This document shows, in pieces, positions 1 to 8,665 of a stretch of DNA of 64,000 bases. The translations under genes and the position numbers were made by a program. Source of the stretch: JTS-RE37 sp041743975 (GTDB lineage Bacteria > Bacteroidota > Bacteroidia > Flavobacteriales > Flavobacteriaceae); assembly GCA_041743975.1 (NCBI GenBank), contig JBGTLT010000176.1, positions 1 through 64,000 on the forward strand, in the 5' to 3' direction. Numbering within the stretch: the first letter of the stretch is position 1; every line of letters starts with the position of its first letter. Under the pieces are notes generated by a model that ran no database searches, was not told where the DNA came from, and saw nothing but the letters and a program-made list of their open reading frames with translations.

Positions 1-212
1 CTTAAAGGTAGAATGGGTCTACAAACATAGCTATAGCCTTAGATCGGAAGCTGAGCTATCTGTCTTTCAATGGATAGAAACTTGGTACAACAGAAGAAGA
101 ATGCACTCCACTTTGGGGTATAAAACCATAGAGGAATTTGAAATAGAAATGTACAATCAAAAAGTAGCAGCATGACCCTTATCTAATTGTCCACTTTTTT
201 GTTGCAAGTCCA
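1..212 (+). mobile_element. Right end of an IS3-family insertion sequence (left part outside window)
   Basis: The stretch carries the last codons of an IS3-type OrfB transposase followed by about 35 nt that end in a right terminal repeat at about 186-212. That end reads, on the opposite strand, TGGACTTGCAACAAAAAAG, the usual 5' end of IS3/IS150-group elements of Bacteroidota, and it ends in the expected CA. The left half and any target duplication lie outside or cannot be judged. Element identity below family level is not claimed. Confidence 0.8.
2..175 (+). CDS. IS3 family transposase OrfB, C-terminal fragment (cut by window edge)
   Basis: An open frame from the first base to a TGA at 173-175 encodes 57 residues typical of the end of the rve-type integrase domain of IS3 OrfB: a conserved F-x-W-I-E-x-W-Y-N-R-R-R-x-H-S-x-L-G-Y block that includes the last catalytic glutamate region, followed by a short tail. 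The enzyme catalyses transposition of the element. The upstream part, including the D and D of the DDE triad and OrfA, is outside the window, so whether this copy is intact cannot be told. Confidence 0.85.
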   Translation, partial: LKVEWVYKHSYSLRSEAELSVFQWIETWYNRRRMHSTLGYKTIEEFEIEMYNQKVAA

Positions 213-256
213 ATTAAGAACCTATGAGGCAAAGCGAAACTGAGCCTCCGGGCCCG

Positions 257-1447
257 TTATCTCACCGCCTGCCTCGACAGCAGTTTCCAATACGCATCCT
301 GTTTGGTAAAAACGTACAGCACTTTCAGGCCGATGGGGGTATCTTTTCCGTCAGTATTCAATACGATGTCGATAGTGCCCCGTACCCAGGCGGCATCCCC
401 TTTAAGTGTCATGTCGGGTTCGCTGAAATGGATGCTGATGTAATCGTCCCCGTTCATTACCTGATCAATAAAAATAGCCCGGTCTTCAATAATGCCCGAA
501 GAATGTCCATAGGTTAGTTCTTCCATGGTCAGGTTACTCAGCTGTAGCGAATCTGCCGCTATCATGGCCTTGTGTAATTGTTCCATTGTAATTTCCAACG
601 CTTGCCGGTCCAGTTCCATCGACCTTAGATAATTCAGGTGCATGGGGAGCTGGGAAGCCGCCCTGGACGACTCGTCTTCAATAAAATGGTATTTCACGCC
701 CGTTTCCCTGGCTGCTTTTATGACGGCGGCGATATTTACATCGCCCGTCCCCAATACCACATTGCGTTCCGGGTCCTGCCTGCCTTTCAGGTTGTCCTGG
801 GTTCCAGCCAACCGGTCCTTTAAATGTGTGATGGGGAAACGCCCCGGATACTTCCTCATCAGTGCTGCCGGGTCTTGCCCGGGGTTGCGCATCCAGAACA
901 CGTCCATTTCGATGTTCACATAACGGGGATCCAGATTTTCCATCATATAATCGTACATGGTGCCCGGGCCGGGATACGGCCGGAATTCATACCCATGGGC
1001 ATGGTAAAGGAAGGAGATATCCGCCTGGGCGAATTGTTTCCCAGCCTTGTTAAAGACATCGATCCCTTTCTTCATGTCTTCGAAGGTAAAATCTTCATTT
1101 TCATGAGGGATCCAATAGCAAACCGCGTACTCCGCCCCGAAATACTTCAGGTTTTCGATGATGGCGGCTACACTGTCGGTATGCTGCAGATTTTCGAAGG
1201 AGGTGCCGCCGGCAACCACATCAAAGCCGTATTTATCAAGCAGTGCCTTGTATTCTTCCCTGGGCATGCTCCGGTGGCCAGTGGCTCCCTCCAGGTATTT
1301 TATACCGAGGGCTTGCAGTTTCCTGAAACCTTCTTCCACATGATCTCCTGTCAGGTGCCGGGCAGTGCCCGTTATGATGCCCACCTCCTGGGCATGGAAC
1401 TGGATCGTACTAAAAAGAAAAATGGATGCAAGCAGTAGTTTTGCCAT
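257..1447 (-). CDS. Exported sugar phosphate isomerase/epimerase-like TIM barrel fused to an NTF2-like domain
   Basis: This is a 396-residue protein with a Sec signal peptide (residues 1 to about 20, ending FHAQ). Residues from about 22 to 275 resemble the xylose-isomerase-like TIM barrel family (AP endonuclease 2 fold), with the acidic and histidine positions expected for metal-dependent sugar isomerases, such as the ITHLKDR and FIEDES segments. From about residue 282 a second domain resembles the DUF4440/SnoaL NTF2-like fold and ends in the usual Y-W-K-L-x-S-R strand. The barrel family acts on sugars or sugar-like substrates; the substrate here is unknown. The gene lies just beside the insertion sequence end and reads towards it. 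The two-domain architecture is the unusual point. Confidence 0.8.
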   Translation of the reverse strand: MAKLLLASIFLFSTIQFHAQEVGIITGTARHLTGDHVEEGFRKLQALGIKYLEGATGHRSMPREEYKALLDKYGFDVVAGGTSFENLQHTDSVAAIIENLKYFGAEYAVCYWIPHENEDFTFEDMKKGIDVFNKAGKQFAQADISFLYHAHGYEFRPYPGPGTMYDYMMENLDPRYVNIEMDVFWMRNPGQDPAALMRKYPGRFPITHLKDRLAGTQDNLKGRQDPERNVVLGTGDVNIAAVIKAARETGVKYHFIEDESSRAASQLPMHLNYLRSMELDRQALEITMEQLHKAMIAADSLQLSNLTMEELTYGHSSGIIEDRAIFIDQVMNGDDYISIHFSEPDMTLKGDAAWVRGTIDIVLNTDGKDTPIGLKVLYVFTKQDAYWKLLSRQAVR

Positions 1448-1510
1448 TTTGTTTGGTAATGGTTGCGGTCTTCTAATGTAATTAAAAAATCATGAATAAG
1501 CCTGTATCCA

Positions 1511-1915
1511 TTAATTTACCCTGTGGTGGTGCCGAAAATGAGCCATGCCATCGAGGAGGATAAGAAAAGTAAGTTTATGCCTTTCCTTTAATTTCTCCAA
1601 AGCCAGTTCTTTTGGTTCCTTTACATCAATTAGCAATACGGCCACATTTTTTCCCGGTAGTCCTGGTACAATTTCTCCAGGCGGGGAGCTTCGGCATTGC
1701 AAAAAGGGCATCATGTAGTGGCGATATGCAGTACCACTATTTTGTCTTGGAAATCGCTCAAAGCCACAGAGGTGCTGTCAAGGGTCAACACGCTAAAATT
1801 CGGAGCTTGTCCATAAGCGCCCTCAGGATTGGCCATGCTTTGTAGCCGGTGCTGTATAAAGGAAAAACAGGATAAGGGAGCTCGGAGCAGAAAGTTTTAA
1901 TAGAGAATTTTTCAT
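1511..1915 (-). pseudogene. Broken TlpA/ResA-type thioredoxin gene
   Basis: Read on the minus strand, three frames together give one thioredoxin-like protein. An ATG at 1913-1915 starts a signal-peptide-like segment (MKNSLLKLSAPSSLILFF). The next part is in another frame and reads APNFSVLTLDSTSVALSDFQ, then IVVLHIATT, a TGA, and CPFCNAEAPR. The TGA sits exactly where the tryptophan of the W-C-x-x-C active site belongs, a single-base TGG to TGA change. A further one-base slip in a run of six A then moves the frame to NVAVLLIDVKEPKELALEKL. The C-terminal third is not recognisable. At least two frameshifts and one nonsense change make it non-functional. The parent family comprises periplasmic thiol-disulfide reductases. 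Confidence 0.8.
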
Positions 1916-2108
1916 GGTCGAAGGAGATTTTAATTCATATTCCGTAAGTTTATAAGCATAGGTAAGGATGGTAAGCCCTTCCATTTTACTGATAAAGTAT
2001 AAATATTTTAGTTGTAATAATAGAACAAACAGCAGGAGGACAATCCGTAACAAGTAGCTTAAATCCTGTACCTGTGCCGGCTGGCCCTGCCGCAAAAAAG
2101 CATCGGTT

Positions 2109-3068
2109 ATGAAAATACTGGTTTCCATGAATTTCCCCGAATCGGGGATCGAGATGCTCCGGAAAGAAGGGTTGCAGCTTACCTTATGGACCGATGACAC
2201 ACCTATGACCAGGGAACAATTGATTCTGGCGTGCAGGGAACACGATATCCTCTGGTCTTCCAGTATTTATACCATCGATGCGCCCTTCCTGGAAGCCAAC
2301 AGCCACCTGAAACTTATTTCACAATTCGCAGCGGGGTATAATAATATTGATACCAATATGGCCAGGTCTCTTGGGATACTCGTGGCCAACACGCCCGATG
2401 CCATGGCCGATGCCACTGCAGATATAGCCTTCGGCCTGATGCTCGCTGTGTCAAGAAAGATGCTATTTATGCATAAACGGATTTTGAGCAATAACTGGGG
2501 GGCCTTTCGTCCGCGTGCCTATTTGGGGATGGAACTTAAAGGGAAGACCGTGGGGATAGTCGGGTTGGGTAGGATTGGAACCGAATTTGCGAAGCGCTGC
2601 GCGGGGGCATACGGAATGAAGGTGCTTTATCACAACCGCAGGCGGAATAGGGAAGCCGAGATAGCACTGGAGGCGGTCTATGTAACCCTGGATGAACTTT
2701 TGGACCAAAGTGATATTGTATCGGTTCATGCCGCCCTTACAGATGAAACCAGGGAGCTGATGAACCGGGACGCCTTCACCAAAATGAAGTCCACTGCTAT
2801 CTTTATCAATACCGCCCGGGGTGGGATCCATGAGGAAACGGATCTTATTGAAGCCTTACAAAATGGAATCATTTGGGGGGCAGGGCTGGATGTTACCAAC
2901 CCGGAGCCCATGAGTCCGGAAAACCCGCTTCTGGCTATGGAGAATGTGGCGGTAACACCCCATATAGGTTCCGCCACGGTTGAAGCCAGGAATGAAATGT
3001 CGCGCCTTGCAGCCACGAATATTCTTCAATTTATTCGCGGGGAAACCATCACAAACCGGGTGGTCTGA
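2109..3068 (+). CDS. D-isomer-specific 2-hydroxyacid dehydrogenase (glyoxylate/hydroxypyruvate reductase-like)
   Basis: The 319-residue cytosolic protein has the full two-domain layout of D-2-hydroxyacid dehydrogenases: a substrate domain, then a Rossmann NAD(P) domain with GLGRIG at residues 152-157, then return of the chain to the first domain. The catalytic triad is in place: Arg in NTARGG (about 237), Glu in NPEP (about 266) and His in TPHIG (about 285). It has about the usual length and looks intact. The family reduces 2-keto acids such as glyoxylate or hydroxypyruvate; the exact substrate is not decided by sequence. It stands alone, with a relic upstream and a gene-poor region downstream. 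Confidence 0.9.
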   Translation: MKILVSMNFPESGIEMLRKEGLQLTLWTDDTPMTREQLILACREHDILWSSSIYTIDAPFLEANSHLKLISQFAAGYNNIDTNMARSLGILVANTPDAMADATADIAFGLMLAVSRKMLFMHKRILSNNWGAFRPRAYLGMELKGKTVGIVGLGRIGTEFAKRCAGAYGMKVLYHNRRRNREAEIALEAVYVTLDELLDQSDIVSVHAALTDETRELMNRDAFTKMKSTAIFINTARGGIHEETDLIEALQNGIIWGAGLDVTNPEPMSPENPLLAMENVAVTPHIGSATVEARNEMSRLAATNILQFIRGETITNRVV

Positions 3069-3665
3069 AGTTAGGGTCCCGGTGAATTTTACAAGAATCT
3101 GTTTATTCCAATTTAAATCAGAGATGAAAGGTGAACAGAAATTACAATTGTCACCGGGGCCGACCCGGGAATCGGGAGGGCGGTGTTTCTGGCCCTAATG
3201 CAATACGGTTGGTTTGTAGTCTGGCCGGGAATTTAATATTTGTTACGGGCAGATAGATATAGGCAATGTCGCCACCCAAATGGCCCCGAAAATGATTGAT
3301 GGTATTCCTCAGGCAGAAGGCGATTAAGCCCGAAACCACCATGGTTTTGGACGATGCCGCAAAGGCCGTGGTTTACCTGGCCCCTTTCCCCTTAATACCC
3401 ACGATCTATTTGGGAGCGTAATGGCTAACAAAAGGCCGTATATGGGCAGGGGATATCATTCAAAGTTCAAGGAAAGGAAGCTCAATAACATCATAAGTAG
3501 CACTGGCCGCTTTAATGGTTATTAACAGGCCCAGGGATCAGGGACTGTACAGTGATGCCGGTGGAACGTAAACAAAATTCACTCCAGGGACTTTAAAGCA
3601 CAAGTGTACCGGCCGAAGCCGGCCAGGCAAATACGCAATAGAAATGGGTCAATCCAACTAAAGGG
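3069..3665. other. Gene-poor stretch, no convincing gene
   Basis: No reading frame here looks intact. Minus-strand segments around 3200-3345 (for example GGDIAYIYLPVTN) and plus-strand 3355-3420 read like protein pieces but cannot be assigned to a family and are broken by stops. A small GC-rich hairpin (ccggc-cgaa-gccgg) lies at 3609-3622. The stretch is best described as decayed or non-coding DNA. Confidence 0.4.
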
Positions 3666-3824
3666 TTAATTTATTTTCTTTTGCTGTCCCGGCGCATAGG
3701 CTTTGGCCGATTTACTGCCAGTAATTTTTTTTGCCTGCCCCGGGGGCATATGCGTTCCGTTATAACTTTTACAGGAAGCCGCAAGGAATCCGACTATAAC
3801 GAGAATGGCCAAAGCTTTTTTCAT
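3666..3824 (-). CDS. Small lipoprotein with repeated PGQ-KK motif
   Basis: A 52-residue protein starts at an ATG at 3822-3824. It opens with a lipoprotein signal peptide, a hydrophobic core followed by the lipobox LAAS-C with Cys at residue 18, so the mature protein should be tethered to a membrane. The mature part has two similar motifs, MPPGQAKKI and YAPGQQKKI, separated by TGSKSAK. From memory, short lipoproteins of this kind are widespread in Bacteroidota and are sometimes labelled 'quinol oxidase subunit 4', a label without clear support. Its function is unknown. It sits alone in a gene-poor region. The codon pattern and complete lipobox argue for a real gene despite the size. Confidence 0.7.
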   Translation of the reverse strand: MKKALAILVIVGFLAASCKSYNGTHMPPGQAKKITGSKSAKAYAPGQQKKIN

Positions 3825-4415
3825 GGTATTTGGGGTTTTTTATAAACAAAAGATAATATCACCTTAATAACGTCCGAATATGTGAAATGTTATATAATCC
3901 ATTTATTTGGCTGAATGCATATTCAGGCAAAAGCGGACAGGCCGATTTTTAAAATTGCAGGCAGAAAAATACCCACTAATCGGGAGCGTAACGAATACAT
4001 CAAGTTGAAATCCGGCATACCAAAGTGCAATTGCCTCATCCTAATTCTTCAGGAAAGAAAGACCACTACCCCAACATAAACAGATGTTGCACAGTTCAAA
4101 TCCACAAGTATCGCTAAAAGTCCTTTTGAATACCCGTAGGCCATTTGTGTATCTTGCTAATTTTATTGTTCTCCGGTTCGTTTTTCCTAATACAACACCT
4201 CCAGCTTCGGGACTGGTTTAATTGCCATTAGTTTCTTAAATTCCCAGTGTGGTACCCTAATGCAGGCCAGGGTGAACACCGGAAATGAACCGCACTATAT
4301 TTGTGAAAGACAGATAAAAAATTACCTTTGAGATAGTGAACCGGGATTAGTTATCCGTTGTTGGACGCATAATTACAGGATCCTTTAACGAATTGGACAA
4401 CAGCAATAAAATCAG
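3825..4415. other. Non-coding stretch upstream of the GMC oxidoreductase
   Basis: No gene is recognised. TATATTTG at 4296-4303 matches the Bacteroidota -7 consensus TAnnTTTG and lies about 113 nt before the next start codon, but no good TTG partner is seen upstream, so it is only a weak promoter candidate. The rest shows no clear repeat, hairpin or riboswitch. Confidence 0.35.
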
Positions 4416-6122
4416 ATGGCAAACTTTAATATTGATGCACAAAAACAGCTGAACTACGATGCCATTGTAATAGGCTCCGGAATAAGTGGGGGATGGGCAG
4501 CCAAGGAACTCTGCGAGCAGGGATTGAAAACCCTGGTGCTTGAGCGTGGCAGGATCGTGGAACATGTAAATGACTATCCTACCATGAATGTGGACCCATG
4601 GGACATGGAACTAAGGGGATACCTCACCCCCGAGCTGAAGCAAAAGCATAACAAAGCCATACGATCCGGATTCGTCGGGATGGATACGGAACACTTCTTC
4701 GCCAATGATGCCGAAAATCCCTATACGGAAGTCAAGCCCTTTCTTTGGATCCGGGCCCACCAGATGGGGGGCAGGTCCCTGTTGTGGGGCAAACAGACCT
4801 ATCGGTGGAGCGACCTTGATTTTGAGGCCAATGCCAAAGATGGCTATGGGGTTGACTGGCCCATACGATATAAAGATATTGAACCATGGTATACCTATGT
4901 CGAGAAATTTGCCGGGATAAGCGGGGAAGCCCTTGGGCTGCCGCAATTGCCGGATAGCCATTTCCTGCCACCCATGGAGCTGAATTGTGTTGAGAAACAT
5001 GTAAAAAGCAGGATAGAGAAGGACTTTCCTGGGAGGCATATGATCATAGGGAGGGTTGCCCACCTGACCGAGCCCCTGAATGGCAGGGGAAAATGCCAGT
5101 ACCGGAACCGATGTAGCCGGGGATGCCCCTACGGAGCATACTTTAGCAGCAATGCTGTGACCCTTCCTGCTGCCCATGCCACCGGAAATCTGACCATCCG
5201 GCCTTATTCCATTGTGCAGTCCATTACCTATGATGATCAAAAAGGAAAAGCTACCGGGGTAAGGATCATTGATGCTGAGACCAATGAAACTATTGACTTT
5301 AAGTCGAGGATTATTTTTTGCAACGCCTCTACCTTAAGTTCCACTCAGATCCTTTTGAACTCAACCTCCGGCAGATTTGAAAATGGGCTGGGAAATGATA
5401 GTGGGGAGCTTGGGCATAACCTCATGGACCATACCTATAGAATAGGCGCTATGGGCAGTATAGAGGGATTTGATGATCAATATTACAAAGGCAGGCGCCC
5501 AAATGGGATTTATATCCCCAGGTATGTCAATATTGATGAGCGAACAAGGTCGGACAAATTTCTGCGCGGATTCGGATATCAGGGTGGAGGCGGCCGTAGC
5601 GGCATTCAGGCAGCCGCCAATATGGAAGATTTCGGCCCTGGGTATAAAGACTCCATATTGAAACCCGGGCCATGGGAATTCTTTATCACCGGCTTTGCAG
5701 AATGCCTGCCCTATCATGAGAATAAAGTTACTCTGGATACGAATAGTCCGGACAAATGGGGCCAGCCAACGCTTGCCATCGACTGTGAGTATAAAGAAAA
5801 TGAAAAAGCAATGAACAAACAGATTCGGGCAGACGCTGTTGAGATGCTGGAAAAAGCCGGGGCAAAAACTGTGGTCGGATTTGACAATGAGCACGAGCCT
5901 GGTTTTGGCGTTCATGAAATGGGAACGGCCAGAATGGGCCTTGATCCAAAAACTTCAGTGTTGAACGGATCCAATCAGGTGCATGCCGCCAAAAATGTGT
6001 TTGTTACGGATGGGGCCTGTATGACTTCCAGTTCCTGTGTGAATCCTTCACTTACGTATATGGCCCTTACAGCAAGGGCTGCGCACCATGCGGTTTCGGA
6101 AATGAAAAAAAATATTATTTGA
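4416..6122 (+). CDS. GMC family oxidoreductase
   Basis: The 568-residue flavoprotein has an N-terminal FAD-binding dinucleotide motif (GSGISG at about 20-25, ending with LVLERG) and a C-terminal GMC domain with HEMGTARMG and CVNPSLTYMALTARAA, the region carrying the catalytic His/Asn pair of the family. A Cys-rich patch (CQYRNRCSRGCPYGAY, about residues 228-243) resembles the one in gluconate- and glucoside-3-dehydrogenase large subunits. It should oxidise a sugar or alcohol and pass electrons on. It has no signal peptide of its own. The next gene, 4 nt downstream, encodes a Tat-lipoprotein subunit, so the pair probably forms a periplasmic complex. The start was chosen at the ATG before the FAD motif. 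Confidence 0.88.
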   Translation: MANFNIDAQKQLNYDAIVIGSGISGGWAAKELCEQGLKTLVLERGRIVEHVNDYPTMNVDPWDMELRGYLTPELKQKHNKAIRSGFVGMDTEHFFANDAENPYTEVKPFLWIRAHQMGGRSLLWGKQTYRWSDLDFEANAKDGYGVDWPIRYKDIEPWYTYVEKFAGISGEALGLPQLPDSHFLPPMELNCVEKHVKSRIEKDFPGRHMIIGRVAHLTEPLNGRGKCQYRNRCSRGCPYGAYFSSNAVTLPAAHATGNLTIRPYSIVQSITYDDQKGKATGVRIIDAETNETIDFKSRIIFCNASTLSSTQILLNSTSGRFENGLGNDSGELGHNLMDHTYRIGAMGSIEGFDDQYYKGRRPNGIYIPRYVNIDERTRSDKFLRGFGYQGGGGRSGIQAAANMEDFGPGYKDSILKPGPWEFFITGFAECLPYHENKVTLDTNSPDKWGQPTLAIDCEYKENEKAMNKQIRADAVEMLEKAGAKTVVGFDNEHEPGFGVHEMGTARMGLDPKTSVLNGSNQVHAAKNVFVTDGACMTSSSCVNPSLTYMALTARAAHHAVSEMKKNII

Positions 6123-6126
6123 TGTT

Positions 6127-6720
6127 ATGGACAGACGAAAAGCCTTGCAAAATACAGGATTGTTAGCGGGAGCCACCCTGGTGATACCCTCTTTTCTATC
6201 CTTGTTACAATCCTGCAAAACAGAACCGCGTTTAGACTGGCAGCCCTTGTTCTTTACAAAAGATGAGGCCCTGTTGGTTTCCTCACTGGTGGACACGATT
6301 TTACCCCGTACAGAGACTCCCGGGGCATTGGATGTTAAGGCGGATATGTTCCTGGATAAGGTATTTGCTAAGACCTATGACGAAAAGGCCCGGGAAAAGG
6401 TGCGATCGGATATGGCACAGTTCAATGCCGACTGTACGCAACAATTCGGTGATGCCTTTGCAGATCTGGGGGAAACGGATAAGGTGGCCATGCTGAAGGC
6501 AATGGAAGCCACATCCGGCAAGTTCAACGGTAGCGTATGGGGTACTTCCGTAGGCAAGCAGGAACCCGTGGGCTTTTACCGTTCCCTGAAATCAATGGCC
6601 ATCTGGGCTTATTTTACCTCGGAAGAAATCGGGGAAAAGGTGCTTAGTTATGATCCGGTCCCCCAGGAATACGACGGATGCAAACCCGTGTCCGAGGTAG
6701 GCAACAGATGGAGTCTTTAA
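6127..6720 (+). CDS. Gluconate 2-dehydrogenase subunit 3 family protein (Tat-type lipoprotein)
   Basis: The 197-residue protein belongs to the gluconate 2-dehydrogenase subunit 3 family, the small partner of GMC dehydrogenases. Its N-terminus has a twin-arginine start (MDRRKAL), a hydrophobic core and a lipobox-like LLQSC with Cys at residue 29, consistent with Tat export and lipid anchoring. The family core follows (FFTKDEALLVSSLVDTILP and later GFYRSLKSMAIWAYF). Only 4 nt separate it from the GMC gene, so they are cotranscribed. The usual inference is that this subunit carries the folded flavoprotein through the Tat pore. No cytochrome c gene is next to it. Confidence 0.85.
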   Translation: MDRRKALQNTGLLAGATLVIPSFLSLLQSCKTEPRLDWQPLFFTKDEALLVSSLVDTILPRTETPGALDVKADMFLDKVFAKTYDEKAREKVRSDMAQFNADCTQQFGDAFADLGETDKVAMLKAMEATSGKFNGSVWGTSVGKQEPVGFYRSLKSMAIWAYFTSEEIGEKVLSYDPVPQEYDGCKPVSEVGNRWSL

Positions 6721-6900
6721 CTCCTGATGGTCCCGGGATGTAAGGCGCCTCAATAATGTTGTAACAACCCATGGCCTGATTGAATGGTTTTTCTGGCTGT
6801 TACGCCTCCCTATTTTATGCTCAGTACATGACAAAAATTTCCATTTAATTGTGTATCTTATTGGGTACAATAATCAAACCGAGCTTTCCAAAGTACCATC

Positions 6901-7356
6901 ATGCATCCATATGTAATTAACCGGTTTCTAATCCTCTTAACTGCATTGTCAGCACTGGCGACATTTGGGCAGGAATTAACGAATGAGATGGCGACAGCTA
7001 TAAAATTTGGAAAAACTGAAAAGCTGGAACAATTTGCAGTTGCCGAATTAATAAATGAATGTTACGGGGTAGCAGATAGTAAGAAATATAATTACCTTGC
7101 CATCAGCATCAAATTAAAGTCCATGGAATCGCTTCGGTTTTTCGTCGAAAAAGGTGCCGATATAGAAGGGGTCTGTGCAGATAAGACACCGCTTATGTAC
7201 GCTGCCAAATACGGGCCGTTAGAGATGGTTGAATACTTGGTGGAAAATGGCGCTGATATACATGTATCTGTGAAGGGCTACACGGCTTTGGATTATGCCC
7301 GGCAATACCATCATGAGGACATTAGAAAGTACATAAAAGCACAGAAAATACAATGA
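6901..7356 (+). CDS. Exported ankyrin-repeat protein
   Basis: The 151-residue protein starts with a Sec signal peptide (cleavage near TFGQ, about residue 22). The rest is a small stack of ankyrin repeats; the clearest are around residues 72-104 (LRFFVEKGADIEGVCADKTP, LMYAAKYGPLEMVEYL) and 105-137 (VENGADIHVSVKGYTALDYA). Ankyrin stacks bind other proteins; the partner is unknown. Genes on both sides are on the same strand but separated by more than 150 nt, so it is probably a single transcription unit. Confidence 0.8.
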   Translation: MHPYVINRFLILLTALSALATFGQELTNEMATAIKFGKTEKLEQFAVAELINECYGVADSKKYNYLAISIKLKSMESLRFFVEKGADIEGVCADKTPLMYAAKYGPLEMVEYLVENGADIHVSVKGYTALDYARQYHHEDIRKYIKAQKIQ

Positions 7357-7513
7357 ATATGAACGGGAACAAGGGTGTGGAATTACTATCGGGCCTGGAT
7401 GTAAGAAGGGGATATCAATTACGGTAAACCAGGATTACAGAGGATGGTCATTCTCGATCCCTGCCGGCAATCCGCATTTTGCAAAAAAGTATCCGAATCC
7501 TGAAACCTCATTT

Positions 7514-7550
7514 AATTCCGGAATTGCGGTGGTAATTCGCGGTAATTACC
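7514..7550. promoter_or_regulatory. Two palindromic sites upstream of the amidohydrolase
   Basis: Two dyads lie close together: aattccggaatt at 7514-7525 is a perfect 12-bp palindrome, and ggtaatt...aattacc at 7531-7550 has 7-bp arms around cgcggt. They sit about 65-100 nt before the start of the amidohydrolase gene, where an operator would be expected. No regulator is known to bind them, so the assignment is inference. Confidence 0.25.
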
Positions 7551-7613
7551 TTAATTCGACGGCTGATTTAACAAATGGTGAAATTCGGGTGCGGCCCTGA
7601 TTCTTTGATATTC

Positions 7614-8543
7614 ATGGACAACATAAAAACACATCTACTTTTTCTGGTTTTTAGCATCACATGTGTGGTAAGGGGGCAAGAGCAGCCACCCATAATAGAT
7701 ATGCATGTCCATTCCTATACCTATGATAGTTTAACACGGGAGGAACTTAAATTCAAGGGCAACTTTGATTATTACGGTAACCCCGGAGCTGAAACGCGGG
7801 AAACGCATTTTCAGGAAACCTATGATCAGTTCCGGCAGTTCAATATCGTGAAAGCCATGGTCAGTGGTTCACGGGAAAGTGTGGATTATTGGAAAGAACG
7901 CGATGAAGATAACAGGATTATCAGGGGAATACTGATGTTTACTGCTGCAGACGGGGGCATGGACCCGGTACGGTTTGAAGAACTGGTCAAAAACGGCATA
8001 ATTGAAGTTTTTGGTGAGATTGGAGCCTATTATTCCGGCAGTACACTAAGCGACCCCGAATGGGAGCTCTACCTGGAGATATGTCAGCGATACGATATCC
8101 CTGTGGCCATCCATACAGGGGGAGGGGAACCGGGTGGCACCTATACCTGGTCTCCAAAGGCACGGCTACGGTTGGGTGACCCTTATCTTATTGAGGATGC
8201 GCTGGTAAAATTTCCCAAATTACGGGTTTATATGATGCATGCGGGGGGAGAGGACTGGCCGGAACATGCCATCCGGTTGATGGCGTATTACCCCCAGCTC
8301 TATTCCGATCTCGGGGTAATGTTGTGGGTAGAGCCGAATACCCAGCGATACATCCGCGAATTCCTAAGAAATTGCAAGGATGCCGGGTATTTAAAGAAGG
8401 TGATGTTCGGATCGGACCAGATGTACTGGCCGGATGCCATCGGACGGTCCATTGATTTTTTGAACAGTATAGATTTTTTATCGGAACAGGACAAAAGGGA
8501 TATTTTATATAATAATGCCGTCGAATTCCTGAAGTTGGAATAG
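7614..8543 (+). CDS. Exported amidohydrolase family protein
   Basis: The protein has 309 residues when started at the ATG at 7614, which places a Sec signal peptide first (ending RGQ); the in-frame ATG at 7575 would put 13 polar residues in front of it. The metal-binding start of the barrel is visible as IIDMHVHSY (His at about 31 and 33), followed by further ligand regions VAIHTGG and MMHAGGEDWPEHA and the late Asp in FGSDQMYW. This is the amidohydrolase-2 type of TIM barrel, whose members hydrolyse or decarboxylate small ring or carboxyl compounds. The substrate is unknown. The export signal makes it a periplasmic or envelope member of a mostly cytosolic family. Confidence 0.82.
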   Translation: MDNIKTHLLFLVFSITCVVRGQEQPPIIDMHVHSYTYDSLTREELKFKGNFDYYGNPGAETRETHFQETYDQFRQFNIVKAMVSGSRESVDYWKERDEDNRIIRGILMFTAADGGMDPVRFEELVKNGIIEVFGEIGAYYSGSTLSDPEWELYLEICQRYDIPVAIHTGGGEPGGTYTWSPKARLRLGDPYLIEDALVKFPKLRVYMMHAGGEDWPEHAIRLMAYYPQLYSDLGVMLWVEPNTQRYIREFLRNCKDAGYLKKVMFGSDQMYWPDAIGRSIDFLNSIDFLSEQDKRDILYNNAVEFLKLE

Positions 8544-8665
8544 TATCCGGTTTGATTTTCAGGCAGGAGATAGCAACGCTTCAGTAGGTGGATAACATCC
8601 GTGGCATACTTCGTGAAAAATGGTTTTATTATCTGAAAGTCCCAACTTATTATGTAGATTTATAT

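Noticed and set aside
3151..3342. Minus-strand frame with GGDIAYIYLPVTN, faintly like an S41 peptidase strand
   Set aside because: Too short and too vague; no catalytic residues or neighbouring domain could be found.
3609..3622. GC-rich hairpin as a terminator or REP element
   Set aside because: No T-run follows, and no second copy was noticed in the window.
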